Origin: an uncultured Candidatus Melainabacteria bacterium
Lineage (GTDB): Bacteria > Cyanobacteriota > Vampirovibrionia > Gastranaerophilales > Gastranaerophilaceae
Direction of reading: 5' to 3'
NCBI GenBank assembly: GCA_947525005.1
Contig: CANNUY010000005.1
Location: 1-64,000, forward strand
DNA: 64,000 bases
In this document: piece by piece, positions 53,678 through 62,905 of the stretch
Position numbering within the stretch: the first letter of the stretch is position 1
How the letters are laid out: every line of letters starts with the position of its first letter
The notes under the pieces: model-generated
Told to the model about the DNA's origin: nothing
Databases searched by the model: none
The model's input: the letters and a program-made list of their open reading frames with translations, nothing else
Made by a program: the position numbers and the translations under genes

Positions 53678-54040
53678 ATGTTTGAATTAAAAGCACAAAT
53701 GTATTTTTCTGCTGCCCATCATTTGTTAAATTATGATGGTGAGTGTGAAAATCAACACGGTCATAATTGGCTAGTTGAGGCATTTGTAAGAGGAACAGAG
53801 CTAGATAAAAGTAATATTTTGATTGATTATAAAGTTTTGAAAAAACACCTAAAATCTGTTTTAGATTTATTAGATCATAAAGATATAAATGAATTACCTG
53901 ATTTTAAGGGTATTAGTCCAAGTAGTGAAGTTCTTTCAAAATATATTTATGAAAAAATGAAAGAAGTTGTTCCACAAATTAGTAAGATTTCTGTTTGGGA
54001 AACTGCTACATCTTGTGCGAGTTATTTTGAAGAGGAATAA
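53678..54040 (+). CDS. queD: 6-carboxy-5,6,7,8-tetrahydropterin synthase
   Basis: 120 residues. Zinc histidines in FSAAHHL and HGHNW, catalytic Cys in CENQHGH, and the terminal ETATSCASYFEE glutamate are present. It belongs to 7-deazaguanine (queuosine) synthesis. Other que genes are absent. 27 bases after accC. Confidence 0.9.
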   Translation: MFELKAQMYFSAAHHLLNYDGECENQHGHNWLVEAFVRGTELDKSNILIDYKVLKKHLKSVLDLLDHKDINELPDFKGISPSSEVLSKYIYEKMKEVVPQISKISVWETATSCASYFEEE

Positions 54041-54045
54041 TAAAA

Positions 54046-54903
54046 ATGGTTACATCACTGTTTGCGTTGATAAAGGTTATTATAATGGGTGCTGTTCAAG
54101 GGTTGAGCGAGTTTTTGCCTATCTCAAGTTCTGCACACTTAGTTTTTACATCAAATCTTATGCAAATGGTTGCACACAAGCCTATAGAAGATCCTACTAG
54201 TTATGATATCGTGCTTAGTATGATGCTTCATATTGGTACTTTAGTAGCAGTACTTATCTTCTTTAAAGAAGAAGTTATAAATATTTTCAATAAGACGATG
54301 AATGCTATTAAAACAAAAGATTTTTCTGATTATGAAGCAAAATTAGGATTATATATTATATTAGGTACATTAGTTACAGTTATTGTTGCATCGTTCCTTA
54401 GCGACACAGCTGAAAGACTAATGTCATCACCTGCAATAGTTGGAATGTTATTGTTTGTAACAGGTTGGATTTTATTCTTCTCTGAAAAATTTTCAGATAC
54501 TATTCCTGAGAAAAAGCAGGAAGTTGATTTGAAAACTTCTATTGTAATGTCTATTGCTCAAGGTTTAGCTGCACTTCCAGGTCTTTCTCGTTCAGGATTA
54601 ACTATTGCAGCTGGATTGTTTTCTAAATCGGATAGAGTTGCGTGTGCTAGATATTCATTCTTATTGAGTATTCCTATTATATTAGGTGCATCAATTATTT
54701 ATCCACTTAAAGAGATTGCATTTTCTGAATTAGCGTCTTATAACTGGTTGAATATATTTATTGGAACTGTTGTTTCAGCTATTGTTGGGTATTTATGTAT
54801 TAAATATTTCCTAGATTTCTTGGGTAAATATTCTTTGAGAGTGTTTGCTTATTATTGTTTTATAGCAGGGCTTTTAGCAGTTTTATTGTTTACTTTCATA
54901 TAG
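54046..54903 (+). CDS. uppP: Undecaprenyl-diphosphate phosphatase
   Basis: 285 residues, about eight membrane helices. GLSEFLPISSSAHLV and LPGLSRSGLTIAAGL are the two catalytic motifs of BacA/UppP. It recycles the C55 lipid carrier for peptidoglycan and LPS. Five bases after queD. Confidence 0.95.
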   Translation: MVTSLFALIKVIIMGAVQGLSEFLPISSSAHLVFTSNLMQMVAHKPIEDPTSYDIVLSMMLHIGTLVAVLIFFKEEVINIFNKTMNAIKTKDFSDYEAKLGLYIILGTLVTVIVASFLSDTAERLMSSPAIVGMLLFVTGWILFFSEKFSDTIPEKKQEVDLKTSIVMSIAQGLAALPGLSRSGLTIAAGLFSKSDRVACARYSFLLSIPIILGASIIYPLKEIAFSELASYNWLNIFIGTVVSAIVGYLCIKYFLDFLGKYSLRVFAYYCFIAGLLAVLLFTFI

Positions 54904-54948
54904 ATTTATAAACTAGCAAAAATATTTTTTTAGAGCATTAATGCAAAT

Positions 54949-55854
54949 ATGATATCATTAAATGCACATAGTTTACCCGTAATTAAGAACCGAAACGAAC
55001 TTGAAAAAATGTATGAAACTTCTCAAGCTTGTATAAGAGAGGTAATTGACAAAACTCATTCTAGAACTTTAGATAAGCTTTATACAGATGAGTTTAGACC
55101 GAGTAAATTACATGATAATAAAACAACAATTATTTCTTTAGAAACGGGAGAACCTGTTCCAGTAGATATATCAGGACGAATTACAAACGGAACACAAGAT
55201 GGATCTCACCGAAGGAAGTATTTTTTAAAGCATAATAAGGAAATATTAGGTTCTAAATCTTTTGGAATACAGCTAACTGATGATGGTGAAAAATTTACTC
55301 CAGGATATATAGAATCTTTTTATAACGATAGTTATTCAGGTACTCAAATAAGATTACTACAAGTTGCTTGTGAACTTGCAAAAAAGCATGGTGTAGATAG
55401 AATGCCTTTGACTGCATTGTTTCCAGCGTTAAAGTTCCATACAATGATGGGTTTTAGACCTATCCCAGAAAGAAGTTTAAAAATGACAGATAGTAAAAGT
55501 TTAAATGATGCATCTGAAATGTTTGGTATTATGTACGCTCATAAGAAATTTTATCCAGAAGATGTTGTCCCTATTTTCTCAAAAATAGATGGAGATATTT
55601 ATTTTGATAGGAATTTGACAGCATTTCACGCTGTTATGAAGGATAATGAAAGAGTTTTAAATAATACTAATCAAAGGCATTTGAGTTTAACAGGCTGTTT
55701 AGATGATGATATTTCAATGAGTTTAGAAGGTGAAGAATTTAATAAGTGGCAGAGTCGATTAAAAGGTTTTGAAATTTTGCCAGAAAAAGATGAAGTTTTA
55801 AAGAAGGAAAGCTTATTGGAGAAAATTATGTCTACTTTTGGCTTAAGCGAGTAA
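54949..55854 (+). CDS. Putative GNAT-like protein, unrecognised family
   Basis: 301 residues, cytosolic. SYSGTQIRLLQVACELAKKHGVDRMPLTALFPALKFHTMMGFRP (about 123-166) reads like the acetyl-CoA-binding half of a GNAT fold, ending in the usual F-x-x-x-G-F. The remaining N- and C-terminal parts are unfamiliar. No ribosome site close to the ATG; function unknown. Confidence 0.5.
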   Translation: MISLNAHSLPVIKNRNELEKMYETSQACIREVIDKTHSRTLDKLYTDEFRPSKLHDNKTTIISLETGEPVPVDISGRITNGTQDGSHRRKYFLKHNKEILGSKSFGIQLTDDGEKFTPGYIESFYNDSYSGTQIRLLQVACELAKKHGVDRMPLTALFPALKFHTMMGFRPIPERSLKMTDSKSLNDASEMFGIMYAHKKFYPEDVVPIFSKIDGDIYFDRNLTAFHAVMKDNERVLNNTNQRHLSLTGCLDDDISMSLEGEEFNKWQSRLKGFEILPEKDEVLKKESLLEKIMSTFGLSE

Positions 55855-55949
55855 TTGAAAAATTGTATAATTGGCTATTTTAATTTGTGAAAAATAGTGT
55901 ATAATAGACTTATATGTTATTCGGTATAGTTTAAATGAAAGGAAAACTT

Positions 55950-56108
55950 ATGGCAGTATACGTTTGCACAGTATGTAATTGGGAATATGATGAAGCTCAA
56001 GGATATGAAGAAGAAGGAATTCCAGCTGGTACAAAGTTCGAAGATTTACCAGATGATTTTGAATGTCCTCTTTGTCATGTTGGAAAAGACATGTTCCAAG
56101 AAGCTTAG
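55950..56108 (+). CDS. Rubredoxin
   Basis: 52-residue protein. CTVCNWEYDE (first Cys pair) and CPLCHVGKDMF (second pair) bind one iron; the middle IPAGTKFEDLPDDFE is standard. A small electron carrier typical of anaerobes, for reductases or oxygen and superoxide defence. GAAAGGAAAAC precedes ATG; a terminator follows. Confidence 0.95.
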   Translation: MAVYVCTVCNWEYDEAQGYEEEGIPAGTKFEDLPDDFECPLCHVGKDMFQEA

Positions 56109-56131
56109 TGCATTGTAAAAATTGATGTTTT

Positions 56132-56164
56132 AAAAGGTACACAGAAATATTTGTGTACCTTTTT
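56132..56164. terminator. Bidirectional terminator after rubredoxin
   Basis: Stem AAAAGGTACACA/TGTGTACCTTTT flanked by A/T runs; also serves the convergent PPTase gene. Confidence 0.85.
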
Positions 56165-56795
56165 ATATGATTGTATATTCTTGAGTGTTTATTTTTTCTA
56201 GTTTAAACTCTAGGTTTTTGAGGGTTTCGTTATTTAATTGTGAAAGGTCTAAATTGTTTGGGGTGTTATTATTTGGTGAAATTTTGAATATTTGAAACTC
56301 CTGATTTGAAGAATACGAGATAGAGATATAGTATTCTTCTAATTTTATTGATAATTCGTTTGGATTTGTGAGTTTACTTTTGTAGTTTGCCTCATAGAGA
56401 GTCCAATATTTGTAGAACTCATCGTATGAATTGAATGTTTTTTTGAAATAATCTGATAATCTAGTTAAATCTCTAGTTTTAAATTTTTCAATATCAAGTC
56501 CTATTTCCGATTGGCAAAGAGGTGAGTCCTCTATGATATCTGAAAAAACAACACCTAAAATTTTATCAGAATGAGAAATATTGAATTTTAGGTTAGAGTT
56601 CTCAAAACATGGTTTTTTGTCTTTTGTGATAATTTCATTTAGTTCATTGTTATAAATATTTGATGCGACATATTTTGTAATTAGTCTACCTATATTGTGT
56701 TCAATGTTTCTTTTTTCAGAAGGATATACTTTTTTTATAGTTGATTTATCAATAATATTCAAAAATTCAGATATGTCTGCAATAAATAGTTTCAT
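56163..56795 (-). CDS. 4'-phosphopantetheinyl transferase (Sfp type)
   Basis: 210 residues. FNISHSDK, SEIGLDIEKFKTRD and YWTLYEANYKSK are the three motifs of Sfp-type enzymes. It activates carrier proteins by attaching phosphopantetheine. No NRPS/PKS genes occur here, so the target may be the fatty-acid carrier protein or a distant cluster. Confidence 0.85.
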   Translation of the reverse strand: MKLFIADISEFLNIIDKSTIKKVYPSEKRNIEHNIGRLITKYVASNIYNNELNEIITKDKKPCFENSNLKFNISHSDKILGVVFSDIIEDSPLCQSEIGLDIEKFKTRDLTRLSDYFKKTFNSYDEFYKYWTLYEANYKSKLTNPNELSIKLEEYYISISYSSNQEFQIFKISPNNNTPNNLDLSQLNNETLKNLEFKLEKINTQEYTII

Positions 56796-56812
56796 AACAA
56801 AATTCTAACATA

Positions 56813-56849
56813 AATAGATATGTTGGGCGATGAACCCAACATATCTATT
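56813..56849. other. Perfect 15-bp hairpin
   Basis: AATAGATATGTTGGG and its complement around CGATGAA. Downstream of the 56874 gene on the minus strand; no clear T-run, so terminator status is uncertain. Confidence 0.55.
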
Positions 56850-56873
56850 AGTTAATCAAAAAGTATTTATATT

Positions 56874-57428
56874 TTATTTTGCCATTTCTTTATTATATGT
56901 ATCTAGCGAACCTGTACCTCTAATATATTCAGTGGCAGCTTTAAATGCATCTTTACTTTCGTCGTTTTTATATGGTGGTCTATGAATACATGAAGATGCA
57001 CTATCTGGATGCATTATGTTTCCAGTATAACCCCAAGCGATGTCTTTATCATTTGACCAAGCCCGACCACCTTTTCTTCCATCTTCAGTGAATACGTGTT
57101 CTATTTTCCCATTTGGAGTATGTTCAACGATAGAGCTTAATCGAGTTCCACCATTTACAACATCATGTTTTGATTCAATTAAATGTCCTTTTTCGTTGTA
57201 GATGCTTTTTTGAATATAATTTTCTGGTTCTGGTTCAAATTTAACTCCATATTTTTTAGTGTATTCAGCTGCTTTTGCTACACCATCATTTTTGACATAT
57301 TTGACTGCAACATTGTTCCCACTAGGTAGTGTTGCAAATTTTTGTTCCCCTGGTTTTAGTACCCCTGTTTTTACAAGATTATACAATTCAGAGTTTCTAA
57401 TTGATTTTGCTGGAATTGAAAATGACAT
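56874..57428 (-). CDS. Unrecognised protein
   Basis: 184 residues, no signal peptide or membrane segment. Beta-rich middle (YNEKGHLIESKHDVVNGGTRLSSIVEHTPNGKIEHVFTEDG, residues about 97-137) resembles sugar- or RHS-like repeats. A Cys in SSCIHRPPY is unremarkable. Divergent from the CHAP gene. AGGAG precedes the ATG. Confidence 0.55.
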   Translation of the reverse strand: MSFSIPAKSIRNSELYNLVKTGVLKPGEQKFATLPSGNNVAVKYVKNDGVAKAAEYTKKYGVKFEPEPENYIQKSIYNEKGHLIESKHDVVNGGTRLSSIVEHTPNGKIEHVFTEDGRKGGRAWSNDKDIAWGYTGNIMHPDSASSCIHRPPYKNDESKDAFKAATEYIRGTGSLDTYNKEMAK

Positions 57429-57591
57429 AATAATCTCCTACAATATTTCACACACTTTTACTTAAAGTAATCGTTTTCCTAAAAATTGTTATTGATTTAA
57501 TAAATTGTTACAAATATGTATTTTAAATCGTGTTAAAAATACATTATTTTATTAAATATTGTAAAAAAAATATGAAGTTTGAAATTCTCTT

Positions 57592-57620
57592 TTGACAAAT
57601 ATCTTTTAAATATATATGTT
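57592..57620 (+). promoter_or_regulatory. Sigma-70 promoter of the CHAP gene
   Basis: Perfect TTGACA at 57592-57597, 17 bases, TATGTT at 57615-57620; AAGAGGAGC precedes ATG. Confidence 0.65.
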
Positions 57621-57637
57621 CAAGAGGAGCAATAACT

Positions 57638-58486
57638 ATGGTATTTAAAGTGTCTGGAAATAATTCAGCAGACGGTAATAAAAATCCAATTTCGTTTGGT
57701 AGTTTTAATATACAAAGTTATACACCACCTTTGTTTAATTTTAAGTTTGATGAATTAGAAGCAAATAAAGATGATTTTATAGCCCAACATATGAAGGAAA
57801 CACAGGAGCTGGAGCAAAAAGCTCAAAAATATGCAACGTCTAGAAATACAAGAAGTGTTCAGATAGCTCAACAAGAATTGAGGCGCGGAGTAAAAGAAGA
57901 AGGTCCTTTAAGGAATGTTGGTGGCAAACTAGAAGGCTCAAACGATGGTAAACGAATAGCTTTATACAAGGGCAGGCATGATAGCAATGCTTGGTGTTCA
58001 TCGTTTGTGAATTATGCTTGTTCTGTATCGCAAGGCAAAGGTAATTTGTTTGGTATGGATAGAACTTATGCAGAACATAACAATTTCCTAAACGCTAGTG
58101 CATCACAAGCTGTTAGAACAGCTGCTGAGAAAAATGGTATATTACATGATCCAAGAACAAAAGAGGGTAAAAAATACCAACCAAAATCTGGTGATTTGAT
58201 TGTTTGGACATCAAGAACTGGTCATGGTGGACATATTGGAATTGTTGAAAAAGTAAATCCTGATGGTTCGTTTACGACTATTGAGGGTAATACTAATGAT
58301 GCGATAAGACAAAGAAAATATAATTCTGTAGCTGATGCAATTCACCCTAAAACAGATAGAGTACGAAAACAGGGTGAAAACTATAATGGTAGTGATCTAT
58401 CAGGTTTTATAGATATGACAGAGTATTATAAAATGGAAAGTTTAGGTACATTAAAGAAACCTGATAAAAAAGGCAGATTTAAGTAA
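57638..58486 (+). CDS. CHAP-domain amidase-like protein with N-terminal ISFGS motif
   Basis: 282 residues, no signal peptide. Polar lead with ISFGS at 18-22. CHAP domain (about 95-235): nucleophile Cys120 in NAWCSSFVNYACS, His in GHGGHIGIVE, and EGNTND. CHAP enzymes cut peptidoglycan or act on glutathionylspermidine. Without a Sec signal it would need another export route or host target. Has its own TTGACA promoter. Confidence 0.8.
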   Translation: MVFKVSGNNSADGNKNPISFGSFNIQSYTPPLFNFKFDELEANKDDFIAQHMKETQELEQKAQKYATSRNTRSVQIAQQELRRGVKEEGPLRNVGGKLEGSNDGKRIALYKGRHDSNAWCSSFVNYACSVSQGKGNLFGMDRTYAEHNNFLNASASQAVRTAAEKNGILHDPRTKEGKKYQPKSGDLIVWTSRTGHGGHIGIVEKVNPDGSFTTIEGNTNDAIRQRKYNSVADAIHPKTDRVRKQGENYNGSDLSGFIDMTEYYKMESLGTLKKPDKKGRFK

Positions 58487-58509
58487 TTATTATTCGTATC
58501 TTGCAACCT

Positions 58510-61485
58510 CTAAATAGCAGACAATGTGAAGATTTCGTAGATTTCTTCATCTGAAAGTTCTGTAATAATCTTTTCACCTTCAAATACTGCCATATCAGCC
58601 AATTCTTTTTTGGCTTTTAGCATTTCATCAATTTTTTCTTCAAACGTGCCTAATGTAATCATTCTGTGAACCATTACGTTGTTTGTTTGACCGATTCTGT
58701 AGGTTCTGTCGGTTGCTTGTTCTTCAACAGCAGGATTCCACCATAAATCATAATGAATAACATTGGTTGCTTTTGTAAGGTTCAAACCTGTACCACCAGC
58801 TTTTAATGATAATACCATTACGTGGTTATCATCTTTTGTTTGGAAGTCCTCAATAAGTTTTTCTCTTTGAGGTACAGTCAATGAACCGTGGAAGAATAGT
58901 GGTGTTTCGTTGAATTCATCTGCGATAATTTTTGTTAAAATGTCACCCATTTCTTTGTATTGTGTAAAGATAAGTGTCTTTTCATCGTTTTCAATGATTG
59001 ACCTAATCAAGTCAATACATTTTTCCATCTTTCCAGACATTTCTTTAGTCATTTCTCCAGCTTTTAAGAATTGATAAGGGTGGTTACAGATTTGTTTCAA
59101 AGATGTGATTAACTTGAAGATATTACCACGTCTATTAACGCCAGTAAATCCACTGATTTTTTCCATCATTTCGTTTAATGTTTTTTCATAAAGCAGAGTT
59201 TGAGCTTTAGTTAAGTAACAGTAATCATTGATAACAACCTTATCAGGTAAGTCTGAGATAACGGTTTTGTCGGTTTTTAAACGTCTTAAAACGAATGGAG
59301 AAACTGACATCTTAAGTTTAGTAGCTCTTGAGGTTTCTTTAAATCTTTCAATAGGAATAGCATAACTTTTTTGGAATTCTTTTAGAGAACCAAGATATCC
59401 TGTATTGATAAAATCAAATATACTCCACAATTCAGTAAGTCTATTTTCAACAGGAGTACCAGTCATTGCTATTTTAATATCTGATTTAAGTATTTTTATT
59501 GACATTGTTTGCGCTGTATCAGGGTTTTTGATATTTTGTGCTTCGTCCACAATAATCATACCCCAAGTTTTAGACTTCATTTCTTCGATATCAATACGCA
59601 TAATCGCATAAGTTGTAAGAATTACGTCTAATTTTGTATCAAGTTTTCTGTCTAAACCGTGATATTTACCAACCTTGAGTTCAGGAGCAAACATTTGTAA
59701 TTCTTTCATCCAGTTACCCATCAAAGTTGTTGGACAAATTACTAATACAGGTGATTTTAACTTGTTTTCTTCTTTTAATTTAAGAATCAAACTTATAACT
59801 TGGATTGTTTTACCAAGCCCCATATCATCTGCCATACAACAGCCAAATCCTTTAGATACGTTTGTCCATAGCCATTTTAGACCAGTTTGTTGGTAAGGTC
59901 TAAGTGTTCCTTTAAGGTTCGCTGGAGGTGTAACATCAACTGCTTTTGCAAAGTCTTTTATAACGTTTGCATAGGCTTCATCATAGTTAAAATCGTACTC
60001 TTGAATTCTTCCTGACATAGATGCGTGTAAAAGTTGAAGTCTTGACATCTTTTTGTGGTCAGCATTTAGAATTTGTTCAGAAAGTTTTTTACTTTCTTCT
60101 TTATCTACAAGAACGTACATATCCTTGTATTTGATAAGTCCGTTGTTTTCTGAAGCTAGTTTATTGAATTCTTCAAGAGAAATTCTTTCATCACCTAGAG
60201 ATACTTCATAAGAAAATTCTAGAATATCATCAAGAGAGATTTTAGATGATGATACTGTATTAAAGATATCCATCAAATCATTTGAACGAGATGCTTTTAC
60301 TTTTGCGTTGATAGAGGCTCTAGGGATAATAATATTGTTTAATTCTTCTGGTAGAATAACCTCAATTTGCGCTTTCTGTAAATAATATGAAGTTTGAGCA
60401 ATAATTTTATACACTTCACTTAGATTAAGTTTAAGTGCTAGATTAGAGCCTTCTTCAAACAAAGTTTCAAGTTCAGGCATATATCTGTTTGCAAAGTTGA
60501 GTTGTTTTTCAACAATTTTTGCAATATCAGCACTTTGTGCGTCCCAAATTTCATCTTTTTCATAAAGTTCATCAAGTAAAACCGATTCATTTAATTTTCT
60601 GTTTTTGATATAGATTTTAAGTTCAAAATCGTCATTTTCATCAAGTTTATTTATCTTGAAGAATGGGATTACATCGTATTTACCTAAGTATAATTCATCA
60701 AACCATTGGTCAAAGTTTTCTGCAAGGTCTTTGCCCTTTAGTAATGACTTTTGTTCTAAGTCCTTAATTAAATAATTTCCTGATTTTACATCTTTAAATC
60801 TGTAACTTTTGATGCTTAAGAACTTGTAAACTATATAGTTTAAGTAGTTGTGAACAAAATCAGATACAAATTTTTTAGGTTTTTCACCTTTGATAAATAA
60901 GTTTTCTGGAATACAACGCTCTAAATCGTTAATTATTCTTGCAATTTTTTCGTTTGAAATAATTGGTTCATAAACTATTCTAAAGAAATTTCCATTTCTT
61001 TTTACGGTAGGTATAAAATAAAGCTTTTCAACAAGCTTCATAACAAATTGAGTAAGCTTATTAAAATATGCGAAAGTTTGAGTAAGAGCGTTGAAATCAA
61101 CAATTTCTTCAAATCCACCGAAGTAGTCTAAAACTAAATCAAGAGGCATAATATAACCGATTTCACCGTTTACTTCTTTTGATGAAAATCTAAACATTGA
61201 ACCTTTTGATTTTAGATAGTATTGAAAATTATTTGTAGGAGTAACAAAGAAGGATAGTTTGTCATTTTCGTTTATTAAAAAGAAGTCAGTGTTTCTTACA
61301 GGTGCGTTAGGGCTTTTGAAAATCCCTTCAAATTCATCTTCTATAAGTTGGTAAATGAGGCTTAATGTATATCTGAAGTCTTTGTTCTTAAATCCGTTTG
61401 GGTCTTCGCTAAGGTTAAAAAATAATTCATCTATGTTATTTTTCTTGAATGACAAATCTATATCTAATGGTTTTGTTTCGGTCAT
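58510..61485 (-). CDS. SNF2/Swi2-family helicase
   Basis: 991 residues. Unique N-terminal half, then the SNF2 ATPase core: motif I DDMGLGKT (about 552), DEAQ box (about 647), motif VI QATDRTYRIGQ (about 928). The bacterial SNF2 family remodels nucleic-acid-protein complexes or acts in defence and transcription recycling. The N-terminal part has no familiar domain. Convergent to the CHAP gene. Confidence 0.9.
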   Translation of the reverse strand: MTETKPLDIDLSFKKNNIDELFFNLSEDPNGFKNKDFRYTLSLIYQLIEDEFEGIFKSPNAPVRNTDFFLINENDKLSFFVTPTNNFQYYLKSKGSMFRFSSKEVNGEIGYIMPLDLVLDYFGGFEEIVDFNALTQTFAYFNKLTQFVMKLVEKLYFIPTVKRNGNFFRIVYEPIISNEKIARIINDLERCIPENLFIKGEKPKKFVSDFVHNYLNYIVYKFLSIKSYRFKDVKSGNYLIKDLEQKSLLKGKDLAENFDQWFDELYLGKYDVIPFFKINKLDENDDFELKIYIKNRKLNESVLLDELYEKDEIWDAQSADIAKIVEKQLNFANRYMPELETLFEEGSNLALKLNLSEVYKIIAQTSYYLQKAQIEVILPEELNNIIIPRASINAKVKASRSNDLMDIFNTVSSSKISLDDILEFSYEVSLGDERISLEEFNKLASENNGLIKYKDMYVLVDKEESKKLSEQILNADHKKMSRLQLLHASMSGRIQEYDFNYDEAYANVIKDFAKAVDVTPPANLKGTLRPYQQTGLKWLWTNVSKGFGCCMADDMGLGKTIQVISLILKLKEENKLKSPVLVICPTTLMGNWMKELQMFAPELKVGKYHGLDRKLDTKLDVILTTYAIMRIDIEEMKSKTWGMIIVDEAQNIKNPDTAQTMSIKILKSDIKIAMTGTPVENRLTELWSIFDFINTGYLGSLKEFQKSYAIPIERFKETSRATKLKMSVSPFVLRRLKTDKTVISDLPDKVVINDYCYLTKAQTLLYEKTLNEMMEKISGFTGVNRRGNIFKLITSLKQICNHPYQFLKAGEMTKEMSGKMEKCIDLIRSIIENDEKTLIFTQYKEMGDILTKIIADEFNETPLFFHGSLTVPQREKLIEDFQTKDDNHVMVLSLKAGGTGLNLTKATNVIHYDLWWNPAVEEQATDRTYRIGQTNNVMVHRMITLGTFEEKIDEMLKAKKELADMAVFEGEKIITELSDEEIYEIFTLSAI

Positions 61486-61599
61486 AAAATTCCTTTTTAC
61501 TCACTATTCTATTCTTTAATTTTACGACAAAATGAATTTCAAGTAAATACCGTCTTTAAACGAATAGCAAATTTTTTTATGTTTAGGCTTTAGAAAGAT

Positions 61600-62121
61600 A
61601 TGAACTTAAATATATACAATAACTATAACAACTATAATTTACTATCAGTTAGTAGAACTCAATCAAGTACAAATTTTAAAGCTAATTCAATAAAGATGGT
61701 AAAGGACTTAAAACTTGCAAATCTTTATGGTACGGAGACTTTAGGTAAAGTAAAACTTAAAGATGAATTGGTTGATGTGACTCATACGGGGAATGAATTT
61801 TTTACATTGAATAAAGATGGCAAAATGTTAGGTTTTATGTATATGTCCCCAAGAATGTATAATGGCAAAACCTGTTATTCTTGTGGAGAACTAAGGAATG
61901 ATTCTGATAAAAAAGGTGTTGGCACGAAGTTGTTGCAGATAGGTTTGAAGGCTCATAAAGATTCTGGTAAAACTGGTGAATTCAGAGTTCACGATGTTTT
62001 GTTAGAAGCAGAAGAATTCTATGAAAAATTGGGGTTTGTAGAAGATGTTAATCGTGCTGAACAGTGGTATTTACCTTTTGAAAATGAACATATTTTAGAA
62101 AAATATAATGGTGGATTATAA
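61600..62121 (+). CDS. GNAT acetyltransferase-like protein with N-terminal NFKA motif
   Basis: 173 residues. Asn/Tyr-rich lead (NIYNNYNNYN) then TNFKA at 24-28. GNAT region: FMYMSPRMY, KKGVGTKLLQIGLKAH (acetyl-CoA loop), LLEAEEFYEKLGF. No signal peptide. Own transcription unit; AGAAAGAT precedes ATG. Confidence 0.7.
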   Translation: MNLNIYNNYNNYNLLSVSRTQSSTNFKANSIKMVKDLKLANLYGTETLGKVKLKDELVDVTHTGNEFFTLNKDGKMLGFMYMSPRMYNGKTCYSCGELRNDSDKKGVGTKLLQIGLKAHKDSGKTGEFRVHDVLLEAEEFYEKLGFVEDVNRAEQWYLPFENEHILEKYNGGL

Positions 62122-62131
62122 GTTTTAATTG

Positions 62132-62166
62132 TTGACAATATGTATCGAAAACGATACAATATTAAT
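62132..62166 (+). promoter_or_regulatory. Promoter and operator of the toxin-antitoxin pair
   Basis: TTGACA at 62132-62137, 17 bases, TACAAT at 62155-62160, six bases to ATG. The palindrome TGTATCG-AAAA-CGATACA at 62141-62158 fills the spacer and overlaps the -10, an ideal autorepression site. Confidence 0.8.
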
Positions 62167-62484
62167 ATGAAAGAAGTTATATTCTACAAAACATTAGATA
62201 ACAAGTGTCCTTTTCTTGAGTGGTATAATTCACTAGATAAAAGTGTTAGATTGATAATTGATAGAAGAATTGATCGTATTAAATTAGGTAATTTAGGAAA
62301 TTGTAAGCGATTTGATAATTTAACAGAAATAAAATTTAAAGAAGGTTCAGGATACAGAATATATACATATGAATATGATGACGTGGTAATAGTTTTTTTG
62401 TCAGCAGGCAATAAAACAAGACAATCAAAAGATATTGAACTTGCAAAAAAATATTTAAATGAATTTATTGAAAGGTATAAGTAA
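62167..62484 (+). CDS. HigB-type (RelE/ParE superfamily) toxin
   Basis: 105 residues. FYKTLDNKCPFLEWYNSLDKSVRLIIDRRIDRIKLGNLG, the GSGYRIYTYEYDDVVIVFLSAGNKTRQSKDIELAKKYL block and the toxin-first order fit the Gp49/HigB branch. These cleave mRNA on ribosomes. Start at 62167 was preferred over an in-frame ATG at 62140 that lies inside the promoter. Likely leaderless. Confidence 0.85.
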   Translation: MKEVIFYKTLDNKCPFLEWYNSLDKSVRLIIDRRIDRIKLGNLGNCKRFDNLTEIKFKEGSGYRIYTYEYDDVVIVFLSAGNKTRQSKDIELAKKYLNEFIERYK

Positions 62485-62485
62485 T

Positions 62486-62800
62486 ATGGATATAGAAAAA
62501 ATCAAATCAGAAAATATTACATATGAAGAACATATGAATAAAGTTCTTCAAGATAAAGAATATCAAAAAATGTATTTAGATAGTGCTATTCAAGAATTTA
62601 TTACAGATGGTGATTATGATTTGTTTTTTCAGTCTTTAGAACAAGTTATAAAATCAAGAATGAGTGTAAGTGAATTTTCACAAAAAACTGGAATTACAAG
62701 AACTGCACTATATGAAATGTTTAAGGGTGAACGAGTTCCAAGATTAGATACAATAGGAAAATTGTTGAGGGAACTTGGTTATACTTTGCATATTGCATAA
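62486..62800 (+). CDS. HigA-type antitoxin
   Basis: 104 residues. N-terminal toxin-binding part, then HTH MSVSEFSQKTGITRTALYEMFKGERVPRLDTIGKLLRELG. It should neutralise the toxin and bind the palindrome upstream. The start at 62486, one base after the toxin stop, has AAGGTATAAG before it; the ATG at 62459 is inside the toxin. Confidence 0.88.
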   Translation: MDIEKIKSENITYEEHMNKVLQDKEYQKMYLDSAIQEFITDGDYDLFFQSLEQVIKSRMSVSEFSQKTGITRTALYEMFKGERVPRLDTIGKLLRELGYTLHIA

Positions 62801-62905
62801 TTTTTTACTTAACTAATAACTTAAATTTTTTTGTATAGAAACTTTAATCATTTGTTGACTATTAACTCCATTTAATATTAAATAAAAAAAGATTGGAGAG
62901 GAATT

